Shown one piece after another: positions 16,499 to 22,913 of a DNA stretch of 34,335 nucleotides. The DNA comes from an uncultured Bacteroidia bacterium. Its GTDB lineage: Bacteria > Bacteroidota > Bacteroidia > Bacteroidales > F082. Position 1 is the first letter of the stretch; every line of letters starts with the position of its first letter. The stretch is from the NCBI GenBank assembly GCA_902789915.1, contig CADAPW010000005.1, positions 1-34,335 of the forward strand, read 5' to 3'. The position numbers were made by a program, and so were the translations under genes. The notes below the pieces were generated by a model that worked only from the letters and a program-made list of their open reading frames with translations, was not told the DNA's origin and searched no databases.

Positions 16499-16527
16499 TT
16501 GCTTTTCTAAAAAAATCCCTAATTTTG
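16499..16527 (+). promoter_or_regulatory. Promoter of the structured small RNA
   Basis: TTG at 16499-16501 (in a TTTTG), 18 bases, then TAATTTTG at 16520-16527. This is a good Bacteroidetes promoter with no coding start after it for 340 bases. Confidence 0.65.
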
Positions 16528-16532
16528 GGGCG

Positions 16533-16769
16533 TAAAACTAAAAGAAAAGCCTATGGGATAACCTGCCGCAAGGCACAATAAGAAGCGATATAGTTCATAT
16601 AATCAGACGATTAGCAATATTCTGTCTTATCGAAAGTTTGGCGATTGGAGATAAAGAAACCAGAATGATGCTGAAAGATGCACGTTTAGCGTGTACTTTT
16701 CAACATCCGGTTTCTTTAGGTATGCCAAACACCTCGATAAGCGGATGCAAAAGTATCACGCTTTTTTTT
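16533..16769 (+). ncRNA. Candidate structured small RNA (~240 nt), unassigned family
   Basis: No protein gene fits 16446-16878. From the promoter to a T8 run at 16762-16769 the sequence can fold extensively. The main element is a ~116-base hairpin at 16626-16741: CTTATCGA/TCGATAAG closes it, then GTTTGGC/GCCAAAC, then AAAGAAACC/GGTTTCTTT, then an imperfect 18-bp top stem with loop TTTAG. A small GCGGAT...ATCACGC hairpin plus the T-run ends it, as a Rho-independent terminator. A 5' mini-stem GCCT/AGGC lies around 16549-16576. I cannot match it to tmRNA, RNase P, SRP or a confident 6S RNA. It resembles the long msd stem of a retron in shape, but no reverse transcriptase lies nearby. The ends are inferred, not mapped. 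Confidence 0.55.
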
Positions 16770-16783
16770 GTGCTGGCACGTAG

Positions 16784-16813
16784 TGAACAAATATGAACCA
16801 AAATGAACCTGAA
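16784..16813 (+). repeat. 10-bp-period TGAAC repeats, right set
   Basis: TGAACAAATA, TGAACCAAAA and TGAACCTGAA in tandem, period 10, just after the small-RNA terminator and before the first island gene. Together with 16443-16462 they bracket the RNA locus. Confidence 0.6.
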
Positions 16814-16878
16814 AAGATTGTGCGGAAGTGCGTTTCTTTGCAGGTGGAAAAGGAAAAAACAACTAAAACAATACGAAT

Positions 16879-17139
16879 ATGAGTGTCGAATACTACAAAA
16901 AGAAATTGGTGGATTTGCGTGCCGATGTGGCCAAAGAAAAAGAAGCCAAGAAAAGAGACAACGAGAGATATGCAGATTTAATCAAAAGCGCATCGTCACC
17001 TTCGAGCAAGGCTTCTTACAGAAAGAGTAAAATCGATCATGCTGCCTCACACGACCGCAGGATTGAAAGTTTGAAACGCGAAATAGAGCGTTGCAAAGAA
17101 ACTTTGGCGCGCGAAAGGGAACGGGCAAAAAGGAAGTAG
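16879..17139 (+). CDS. Small coiled-coil protein, first gene of the KAP island
   Basis: 86 residues, highly charged and almost wholly helical: MSVEYYKKKLVDLRADVAKE, then Lys/Glu/Arg-rich heptads, a Ser-rich break (ASSPSSKASYRKSK), and a second coil to the end (RRIESLKREIERCKETLARE). There is no signal peptide or membrane helix, so it is cytosolic. Its first ~26 residues match a 26-residue protein encoded at 20763-20843 at the other end of the island (MSIEYYRKRLIDLRVQVTKE). A TTTCTTTG box ~45 bases upstream may be its promoter. I do not recognise the family; it could be an adaptor that oligomerises. Confidence 0.7.
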   Translation: MSVEYYKKKLVDLRADVAKEKEAKKRDNERYADLIKSASSPSSKASYRKSKIDHAASHDRRIESLKREIERCKETLARERERAKRK

Positions 17140-17169
17140 AATAATTGTATCACTTAAATACTTAAAATC

Positions 17170-17538
17170 ATGGGACTGATTAACAACCTGAAAGACAGAT
17201 TCAACAAGGCGGAATTCACTGTGGCTCCGCAGAAGAAACTTAAGACCCTCTCCAAAGAGTTCTTGGATGCGTTTGACCTTCAATTGGTGTTCTACAAAGG
17301 CAACATCATTGCCGAAGGCGACTTGACCTTGGCAGCCTTGAACAAGAAAACCACCAAAGATGTTAACGCCAAAGCAGACGGCATCAAAATCAAAGGCAGC
17401 ACAAAAGTTGGCGATGCCGAGAAGATGTTTGACACCAACTTTGGCGTAAAGGTGCAAATCAAGGACAAAGCTGGAAAGATATGCGTTCCTAATGAGATAA
17501 CCATTGGACAAGCCGCAAGAGGAGAGTATGAACGGTAA
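17170..17538 (+). CDS. Uncharacterised ~100-aa domain protein, paralogue of 20379-20693
   Basis: 122 residues. After ~20 N-terminal residues the rest aligns with the protein at 20379-20693: KLKTLSKEFLDAF against KVKTLKADFKKAF, a short LxxYxG strand, DLTLAAL against DATLASI, IKIKGSTKVGDAEKMF against LKVVGNMQVGNFEKKI, FGVKVQI against YGIGVQV, then a final NEITIGQA against NSVTLVAA. The alternating strands and two helices suggest a compact alpha/beta fold. No catalytic residues stand out. It lies 30 bases after the coiled-coil gene and 17 before the OmpA fragment, in one transcription direction. Function unknown; probably a binding module of the island. Confidence 0.7.
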   Translation: MGLINNLKDRFNKAEFTVAPQKKLKTLSKEFLDAFDLQLVFYKGNIIAEGDLTLAALNKKTTKDVNAKADGIKIKGSTKVGDAEKMFDTNFGVKVQIKDKAGKICVPNEITIGQAARGEYER

Positions 17539-17555
17539 TTAAAACAATCAAAGTT

Positions 17556-17828
17556 ATGGCAACAACAACCAAAAAGACAACAACAACAAAGCCTGCAGCC
17601 AAGAAAACTACGGTAGCGAAACTCGCTGCGAATGCTGAAGGCAATGCCGATTTGAATCAAAAACTTTCTGAAGCTCGTGCACAGGCTGCGGTTACATTCC
17701 TTATCGAGCATGGTGGCATTGATGCCAATCGTCTGGAAGCTGTTAGTTTCGGTAGCAGCAAACCGAAGAACGCTGATAATCCAATGGCACCAGAGAATCG
17801 CCGTACAGAGTTCGAAATCATCCAATAA
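17556..17828 (+). CDS. Truncated OmpA-like domain with Lys/Thr-rich N-terminus
   Basis: 90 residues. The second half of an OmpA/Pal peptidoglycan-binding domain is clear: NADLNQKLSEARAQAAVTFL, GIDANRLEAVSFGSSKP, ENRRTEFEII. The first strand-helix half and the usual GHTDxxG are missing; a 25-residue tail, MATTTKKTTTTKPAAKKTTV, replaces them. No signal peptide is present, so the product should stay in the cytosol, which is odd for this fold. The neighbour downstream has the complete domain with a lipoprotein signal. It may be a decaying copy, or a repurposed half-domain; the frame is intact and the spacing tight, which argues that it is still expressed. Confidence 0.65.
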   Translation: MATTTKKTTTTKPAAKKTTVAKLAANAEGNADLNQKLSEARAQAAVTFLIEHGGIDANRLEAVSFGSSKPKNADNPMAPENRRTEFEIIQ

Positions 17829-17857
17829 TCTAAACAAATTAACTCAAATTCAAAGCT

Positions 17858-18949
17858 ATGGTAAAGAAATTCAAAAGCTCGTTATTATTGGTCTTAACAG
17901 GGTTATTCCTTCTTATGGGAGCAACATCTTGTCAAGAAGACTATAAGAAAAAAGAAAAAGCAATCCAGAAAATTGAAGCCAATTTGGCAAAAGGAGATTA
18001 TCAAGCTGCCCGAAAAGCAGTTGGGAAGATTCCTGGGAGCTATGAAGAAACCGTATTAAAATACAATAATAAAATCAACTCGTCCGAACTCGCATATTTG
18101 CTGTCAAAAGGCAAAACAGAGGAAGCAAAAGAACTATTTATTAAATCTTGCACAAACCAAGACTTTTTCGCCGACAATGCCGCCACTGCCGTCGGACTTG
18201 TGGATAATGATTTCATTGTCAAATTCCTTTCCGGATGGAAAATCGTTGACAATAATGGAAATACATTGACTTTCAAAGAAGAAGCAATTAATTGTGATCC
18301 TGACGACTGCTCTGCCTGCGACAATGTTATTTACATTGGAGTGTTCGAAGGAAACGGTGAGAACAATAACTGCTACAACAAAGCCGTCACAGAATACAAC
18401 GGGGTGATTGAGAGCGTGGTGTATACCGCAATTCTCTCCAACAATGTAGAGTTGGCAGAAAAATGCATCATGCTTTATATGCCACTGGCAAAAGAGGTGT
18501 CCCGCAAACACCAGAAAAAATACAGTGCAAACCACTTTGACCTAAAATATACCGAAGACAATCACTACAGGGAGGAAGCGGAACAAAGCCTCGCATCGTT
18601 GCAGAAAATCAAAAGCATAGAGACCCGTTTCAACGGGACACAGTTTGCACGAGGCAGTGCCGAGCTGAACGAAAAAGCGAAATTGATTCTTGACGAACTG
18701 GCGGCCTATATGGGCGTTGACAAAGACATTCACGTTAAAGTTATTGGACATACTTCTGCAGACGGGAATAAGAACACAAATAAGGCATTATCCACCGAAC
18801 GGGCTGAAGCGGTCACCTCATACCTTATCAAAAAGGGGGTAAGCGCCACACGCCTGCGATCAGAAGGAGTTGGAAGCGAACAACTTAAAGACAAGGACAA
18901 TCCCAATTCAGAAGAAAACTGCCGCACGGAGTTTTGTCTAATCAAATAA
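17858..18949 (+). CDS. OmpA-domain outer-membrane lipoprotein
   Basis: 363 residues. A lipoprotein signal, LLVLTGLFLLMGATSC, puts the lipidated Cys at ~26. The middle (~30-245) is helical and rich in Lys/Glu, starting with repeat-like KKKEKAIQKIEANLAKGDYQ, and holds a cluster of cysteines in NCDPDDCSACDN. The C-terminal ~105 residues are a full OmpA domain: FARGSAELNEKAKLILDELA, VIGHTSADGNKNTNKALS (with the diaminopimelate-contacting Asp), RLRSEGVGSEQ and ENCRTEF. It would tether the outer membrane to peptidoglycan and could sense cell-wall state. The first gene after it is a nuclease-like protein 8 bases away, so the operon joins envelope and nucleic-acid functions. Confidence 0.82.
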   Translation: MVKKFKSSLLLVLTGLFLLMGATSCQEDYKKKEKAIQKIEANLAKGDYQAARKAVGKIPGSYEETVLKYNNKINSSELAYLLSKGKTEEAKELFIKSCTNQDFFADNAATAVGLVDNDFIVKFLSGWKIVDNNGNTLTFKEEAINCDPDDCSACDNVIYIGVFEGNGENNNCYNKAVTEYNGVIESVVYTAILSNNVELAEKCIMLYMPLAKEVSRKHQKKYSANHFDLKYTEDNHYREEAEQSLASLQKIKSIETRFNGTQFARGSAELNEKAKLILDELAAYMGVDKDIHVKVIGHTSADGNKNTNKALSTERAEAVTSYLIKKGVSATRLRSEGVGSEQLKDKDNPNSEENCRTEFCLIK

Positions 18950-18957
18950 TTTACAAC

Positions 18958-19617
18958 ATGAGACTTGTGGACCTGGTCAGGGCTGACATCCAGGAATACC
19001 TTGGAAAAAAGGACGGCGAGCTGCTGTTCAACGAACGCGATTTGCAGATGCATCTGGCACACCATCTGATTGGCAAGGGACACTACGACGATGTGGATGT
19101 GGAATACTACGTCCCCTATGAGGAGCTGGAAAACTACGTTTGGAAAAACGAGTTGAAACTTGACATCCTTGTGCGCAAAGGCACAGAATTCCTGCCAGTG
19201 GAACTGAAATACAAAACCTGTTCGCACAGCAAACGAATGCTGCGTTTCGGGGAGCAGCTTAATGATGCCGTGGAGGTGCTGAAGGATCAAGGTGCAGAGG
19301 ACCTGGGGATGTACGACTTCTGGAAAGACGTGCGCCGCGTGGAGCTGGTACGCAACCGCTTTGCGGCAGTGAAGAACGGCTTGGCGGTTTTCGTTACCAA
19401 CGACAAGCAATACCTCAATCCTGGCCGGAGCACATCCAACAACTACCTGCTGAACATGTCGGACGGTGTGCACGGCAAACAGAAGCACTGGCTAAAACCC
19501 GAAAGCACCTGTGCTAGGACACATCCCGACTTCGACCTCGACAGCGAATACACCATCCAGTGGAAACACAATGACTTTGAAGGTGTTGAATTCCATTACT
19601 GCATCGTGGAGATATAA
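18958..19617 (+). CDS. PD-(D/E)XK nuclease-like protein
   Basis: 219 residues from the ATG giving MRLVDLVRADIQEYLGKK; a TTG eight codons earlier overlaps the lipoprotein gene and is less likely. The restriction-endonuclease core is visible: a helix with E26 (LLFNERDLQMHLAHHLI), then strand-turn KLDILVRKGTEFLPVELKYK carrying D69, E82 and K84 (the D...ExK motif), then a helix (MLRFGEQLNDAVEVLKDQG). The C-terminal half has YDFWKDVRRVELVRNRF and ends in a beta segment, HYCIVEI. It is predicted to be cytosolic. A metal-dependent nuclease is likely, but many family members are inactive or have other roles. In an island with a KAP NTPase it is the natural effector candidate. Confidence 0.72.
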   Translation: MRLVDLVRADIQEYLGKKDGELLFNERDLQMHLAHHLIGKGHYDDVDVEYYVPYEELENYVWKNELKLDILVRKGTEFLPVELKYKTCSHSKRMLRFGEQLNDAVEVLKDQGAEDLGMYDFWKDVRRVELVRNRFAAVKNGLAVFVTNDKQYLNPGRSTSNNYLLNMSDGVHGKQKHWLKPESTCARTHPDFDLDSEYTIQWKHNDFEGVEFHYCIVEI

Positions 19618-19641
19618 GTGCTGTACGGGGTTAATAGGAGA

Positions 19642-19658
19642 GCGTGCTTCCAGCACGC
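19642..19658. repeat. Short hairpin between the nuclease and small-domain genes
   Basis: GCGTGCT-TCC-AGCACGC, a perfect 7-bp stem in the 121-base gap. No T-run follows, so it may be an RNA-processing or attenuation hairpin. Confidence 0.55.
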
Positions 19659-19738
19659 AGAAAAGATAGAGAACATTAAACGACAACGAAATACCATTAA
19701 AATTCACCTTATTATTAACCATTTAAAAATTTGAAACT

Positions 19739-19939
19739 ATGGCATACAAAAAATCAGCAATCAGTGGCGAGTACATGCTTGGTGTACTCGAAAGCGGTAG
19801 TATCGAAGTTTACCGCGTTTACGACAACGTGAAAGGTGCTCTGCGCGAAATAGCCGAGAAAGAGGGCTTCGAGTACGACCCCGAATGGAACACCCGTCAG
19901 TTCGGCAGCAAGCTCGTGGATTTTTTAAATTCGAAATAG
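19739..19939 (+). CDS. Single-copy stand-alone form of the island's ~60-aa repeat domain
   Basis: 66 residues consisting of one domain: KSAISGEYMLGV, a charged turn, GSIEVYRVYDN, then VKGALREIAEKEGFEYDP, EWNTRQFGSKLVDFL. Two or three strands are followed by a helix, a conserved Asp-Pro-x-Trp-Asn/Thr-Thr-x-Gln turn and a final helix. The same domain occurs twice in the next gene and once at the C-terminus of the KAP NTPase at 20853-22430. There is no signal peptide and it is acidic and cytosolic. The family is not one I can name. It is likely a protein-interaction module that could bind the same partner as, or compete with, the ATPase tail. Confidence 0.78.
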   Translation: MAYKKSAISGEYMLGVLESGSIEVYRVYDNVKGALREIAEKEGFEYDPEWNTRQFGSKLVDFLNSK

Positions 19940-19961
19940 TAACAACAAAAAAAATAAAACT

Positions 19962-20345
19962 ATGGCAGCAAAATCAGCAATTTCGGGTGAATACATCATC
20001 CAAAGAGAAGAGAGCGGGAGCATTGTGGTTTACCGCATTTACGACAACGCAAAAGGCGCCCTGCGCGAGGTGGCCGAAGAGAAGAACTTCCAGTTCGATC
20101 CCAACTGGACTACTCGGCAGTTTGGTAACAAAATCTGCAAGGAGTTCGGCGACGGCAAACAGGCCACGGTAGGATGCTACCATATCTGCGTACAAGACAG
20201 CGGCAGCATTGAAATTTACCGCACCTACGACAACACCAAAGGCGCCCTGCGCGAAATATCTGAAAAGGTGGGCTTCGAAGTCGATCCGAATTGGAACACC
20301 CAGCAACTCGGCAGCAAGCTAGTGGACTTTATCAATGGAAAATGA
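19962..20345 (+). CDS. Tandem form of the ~60-aa repeat domain
   Basis: 127 residues with two copies of the domain at ~3-63 and ~66-127. Copy 1 has KSAISGEYIIQREESGSIVV, YDNAKGALREVAEE, FDPNWTTRQFGNKI; copy 2 has GCYHICVQDSGSIEIYR, YDNTKGALREISEK, VDPNWNTQQLGSKLVDFI. Copy 2 is closer to the KAP tail (NTQQLGxKL) and copy 1 to the 66-aa protein (TRQFGxKx). The gene begins 22 bases after the 66-aa gene stop, with a similar A-rich leader and ACTATGGCA start context, consistent with local duplication. Confidence 0.8.
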   Translation: MAAKSAISGEYIIQREESGSIVVYRIYDNAKGALREVAEEKNFQFDPNWTTRQFGNKICKEFGDGKQATVGCYHICVQDSGSIEIYRTYDNTKGALREISEKVGFEVDPNWNTQQLGSKLVDFINGK

Positions 20346-20378
20346 ACCCTATTTATTAACCCATTAAATTCAATTATT

Positions 20379-20693
20379 ATGGCAGAAATTGCATTAAAAG
20401 GAAACATGAAGGTGAAAACCCTCAAGGCAGATTTCAAGAAAGCTTTTGGCTCGACGCTCCGCGTCTATATGAGCCCTACCTGCAAAGGTCGCATGGCCGA
20501 TGACGATGCTACCCTTGCTTCCATCCGCGCTGAAGGCGCCAAAGGTGGCGAACTGAAAGTAGTCGGCAACATGCAGGTCGGCAACTTCGAGAAGAAGATT
20601 GTCGAGTTGTACGGCATCGGGGTTCAGGTGGCCAACGCCGCTGACACGGCCCTTGCCGACAACAGCGTCACCCTCGTGGCCGCCGGCAAGTAA
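20379..20693 (+). CDS. Uncharacterised ~100-aa domain protein, paralogue of 17170-17538
   Basis: 104 residues: MAEIALKGNMKVKTLKADF, KAFGSTLRVYMSP, RMADDDATLASIRAEGAKGG, then a second half that echoes the first (LKVVGNMQVGNFEKKIVELY against LKGNMKVKTLKADFKKAFGS, GIGVQV against TLRVYM), so the protein may be an internal duplication of a ~45-residue alpha/beta unit. It is cytosolic with no signal peptide. The related protein sits at the other end of the island beside the long coiled-coil protein, while this one is beside the 26-residue form. Function unknown. A perfect 14-bp hairpin follows the stop. Confidence 0.75.
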   Translation: MAEIALKGNMKVKTLKADFKKAFGSTLRVYMSPTCKGRMADDDATLASIRAEGAKGGELKVVGNMQVGNFEKKIVELYGIGVQVANAADTALADNSVTLVAAGK

Positions 20694-20708
20694 ACCATCT
20701 GCCAACCC

Positions 20709-20740
20709 AATCCGGCGGATGGTTCCCCATCCGCCGGATT
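20709..20740 (+). terminator. Perfect 14-bp hairpin, attenuator or partial terminator
   Basis: AATCCGGCGGATGG-TTCC-CCATCCGCCGGATT begins 15 bases after the 20379 gene stop. It is very stable but lacks a T-run, so it may stabilise the upstream messenger RNA or tune read-through into the KAP gene. Confidence 0.6.
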
Positions 20741-20762
20741 CCAAAATCCAGCAACCAATACC

Positions 20763-20843
20763 ATGAGCATAGAATACTATCGCAAACGCCTTATCGACCT
20801 GCGAGTTCAGGTTACTAAAGAGCGTGAGGCCAAGAAAAAATAG
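20763..20843 (+). CDS. 26-residue protein matching the N-terminus of the island's coiled-coil protein
   Basis: The ATG opens MSIEYYRKRLIDLRVQVTKE, then REAKKK and a TAG. It aligns over its full length with residues 1-26 of the protein at 16879-17139 (MSVEYYKKKLVDLRADVAKE), with conservative changes only. It stops where the partner continues into long coils, and lies 9 bases before the KAP NTPase start. It may be a remnant, or a genuine micro-protein translated to couple into the NTPase gene. The conserved wording (I/V, R/K, L/I swaps) suggests selection on the peptide. Confidence 0.5.
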   Translation: MSIEYYRKRLIDLRVQVTKEREAKKK

Positions 20844-20852
20844 TCAAGTACC

Positions 20853-22430
20853 ATGAAATCAAGTATAATCGATGTCCCTCGTCGACATGACCAAGCTGAC
20901 CTTTTTGGCATCAATGTCTATCAGGAAGCTTTAATAGAGTATATAAGGTTGACCGACACACCCATTACCATAGCCTTGCAGGGCGAATGGGGTAGTGGCA
21001 AGACTTCGTTGATGAACCAACTGAAGTATAAGTTGTGCGACGAAGAAGGTGCCCCCTATTTCCCTGTGTGGATAAATACCTGGCAGCATTCGCTGATGAA
21101 GAATCCTAATCAGGCTATTATGAGCATCTTGGAAGGATGCATAAGTCAAATAGGTTCATTGAATCCAGACAAACAGAAGTGGGAGGAAAGCAAAAAGGTG
21201 ATAGGCGGTGTGTTCAAAAGCATTGCCAAAGTGGGAGCCAAAGTTGCCGTAAGCACTCTGGGTGCAGATAGCGAGAGCGTCGACGATTTGTTTGGCGGCG
21301 GAGGCGGAACTTCAGATATATCGAAGTTGAAGGATGAGATAGGCAAGATGATAGAAGGGGCATTGAAAGACAATCCCGACAAAATAGGATTCACATTCTA
21401 TATCGACGACCTTGACCGAATCGACCCGCCAGTGGCTGTCGAGATACTTGAACTGTTGAAGAATATCTTTGACTTGGAGAAGTGCGTTTTCATATTGGCT
21501 ATAGACTACGATGTAGTCATCAAAGGTTTGCGCTCAAAATTTGGAGAACTGACAGACAAGAATGAGCGTGAGTTCCGCGCTTTCTTCGACAAAATCATAC
21601 AACTTCCCTTCTCGATGCCGGTAGCCTCCTACAATGTTGATACATTCTTGGTGGATGCATTGAAGCGCATAGGAGCTTTCACGGATGAGGAACTGGCGAA
21701 GGAAGGCACAGCGGAATTACTTTCAGAAATCGCCCAACTGTCGGTAGGTTGCAATCCGAGATCGTTGAAACGACTGATGAATACCTTGTCGCTGATTTCC
21801 ATAATCAATAACAAACTGAAAAACGAAGAGGAAACCATGAAGCAGAACAAGGTGCTGAACTTCGCTTTGGTTTGTATGCAGATTGCCTACCCGTTTATTT
21901 ACAATCAGCTTACAGAGGTACCAGACTTCAAACAGTGGAATGAAAGTATTGCGGCGAAGTTGAAACTCAGGCCGCTGACTGAGGGCGAAAAGCAGAGTCT
22001 TGATGCCGCCGAAGAATTTGACGAAGATTGGGAGAAAGTGCTATTCCGTATGTGCCAGAAAGAGATATACTTAAGTAACAGAGCTTTTCAGGTATCGCTG
22101 CTGATGAACAAAATAGCAGAAATAGTGAATGATGATGCAAATCTTGGCGCCATTGTTGAATCAACCCTTGAACTTTCTGCCGTAACCAATCTGAAAGCCT
22201 TTGACACCCCCAAGAAGTTACAAGGCAAAAAATCGGCCATTGTCGGGGACTTCTCTGTTGAGATCATGACCGACAATAAGGTTGTTGTCAAGAAAGGTGG
22301 GGCTGCATGTGACAACACCAAAGCTGCTTTGCGCGAGATTGCCGAGAAGGTGGGGTTTGCTTTTGATCCCAAATGGAACACCCAGCAACTTGGCAACAAA
22401 TTGGCAAACTTCATCAACCAGAAGCAATAA
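20853..22430 (+). CDS. KAP family P-loop NTPase with C-terminal ~60-aa repeat domain
   Basis: 525 residues. Walker A is GEWGSGKTS (44-52) after the KAP-typical RRHDQADLFGIN...EYIR lead, WINTWQHS follows, and Walker B is TFYIDDLDRID (181-191), the hallmark KAP IDDLDR. A Gly-rich insert, LFGGGGGTSD (~147-155), and a weakly hydrophobic stretch before it (SIAKVGAKVAVSTLG) sit between the two; there is no clear membrane helix. NPRSLKRLMN is the sensor-2-like helix. Residues ~460-525 are the same ~60-aa domain as the proteins at 19739 and 19962 (VGDFSVEI, DNTKAALREIAEKVGF, DPKWNTQQLGNKLANF). KAP NTPases (the family of Kidins220 and phage PifA) are known in exclusion and defence settings. Here it is probably the motor or switch of the island, with the tail a docking or sensing module. 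Confidence 0.88.
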   Translation: MKSSIIDVPRRHDQADLFGINVYQEALIEYIRLTDTPITIALQGEWGSGKTSLMNQLKYKLCDEEGAPYFPVWINTWQHSLMKNPNQAIMSILEGCISQIGSLNPDKQKWEESKKVIGGVFKSIAKVGAKVAVSTLGADSESVDDLFGGGGGTSDISKLKDEIGKMIEGALKDNPDKIGFTFYIDDLDRIDPPVAVEILELLKNIFDLEKCVFILAIDYDVVIKGLRSKFGELTDKNEREFRAFFDKIIQLPFSMPVASYNVDTFLVDALKRIGAFTDEELAKEGTAELLSEIAQLSVGCNPRSLKRLMNTLSLISIINNKLKNEEETMKQNKVLNFALVCMQIAYPFIYNQLTEVPDFKQWNESIAAKLKLRPLTEGEKQSLDAAEEFDEDWEKVLFRMCQKEIYLSNRAFQVSLLMNKIAEIVNDDANLGAIVESTLELSAVTNLKAFDTPKKLQGKKSAIVGDFSVEIMTDNKVVVKKGGAACDNTKAALREIAEKVGFAFDPKWNTQQLGNKLANFINQKQ

Positions 22431-22451
22431 ACATAGAAAACCATATAGGTT

Positions 22452-22745
22452 ATGGCATTATTCCTTTGGTTATTCCAATTCATTAGTCCAATAGCAATAA
22501 TACTTGGTGGACTATACCTACTTGAAGCCCCGTCTCCTGCATCCCTTGTTGTGGGTGCGTTGAGTGCGGTCCTCGGCCTTGTGGTCGGCATTGTAGGTTG
22601 GGCAGATACGGTGCCTCCCCGTTGGTTTTGGATAAAGAGTAGTATGAATTTGGCAGGAAACCGTTTTATGACTGCCATTGGTTATGCCGTACAATTCTTT
22701 TTCCTTGCTCTTGCTATCTTTGGCATTGTGGAGTATTGGGGATAA
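22452..22745 (+). CDS. Small three-helix membrane protein, last gene of the island
   Basis: 97 residues with three predicted membrane helices: LFQFISPIAIILGGLYLL (~7-24), SLVVGALSAVLGLVVGIVGW (~30-49) and AVQFFFLALAIFGIVEYW (~78-95). A short basic-aromatic loop, PPRWFWIKSSMN, lies between helices 2 and 3. It begins 21 bases after the KAP stop, so it is likely co-transcribed. Soluble KAP NTPases are often paired with membrane proteins, while others carry their own helices; this protein could supply the membrane anchor or a pore. No family recognised. Confidence 0.68.
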   Translation: MALFLWLFQFISPIAIILGGLYLLEAPSPASLVVGALSAVLGLVVGIVGWADTVPPRWFWIKSSMNLAGNRFMTAIGYAVQFFFLALAIFGIVEYWG

Positions 22746-22851
22746 CCACCGCCAGGTCCCGAAGCGGGGTGCCAAACCATACTTCACCCCAGAGGGGAAG
22801 GTGGCGTTGGTGTTCTTGAAGAAACAGAAAGAATTAAACGACAATCCCTAA
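22741..22851 (+). pseudogene. Possible transposase N-terminal fragment
   Basis: In the frame starting 22741 the sequence reads ...KRGAKPYFTPEGKVALVFLK and ends ELNDNP-stop. The PYFTPEGKVALVFLK wording resembles the N-terminus of Bacteroidetes IS-type transposases. It overlaps the end of the membrane-protein gene and has no start or active-site part, so it would be only a scar marking the island's right edge. Weak evidence from ~20 residues. Confidence 0.3.
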
Positions 22852-22913
22852 ATAAGGACTCCATCCGCGATTATCATGAGATGGTTCTGGGGGATATGGA
22901 TTAAGTACCCCGA

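Noticed and set aside
16533..16769. Retron msr-msd
   Set aside because: The long stem is suggestive, but no reverse transcriptase is encoded anywhere in the window and the a1/a2 pairing is not clear.
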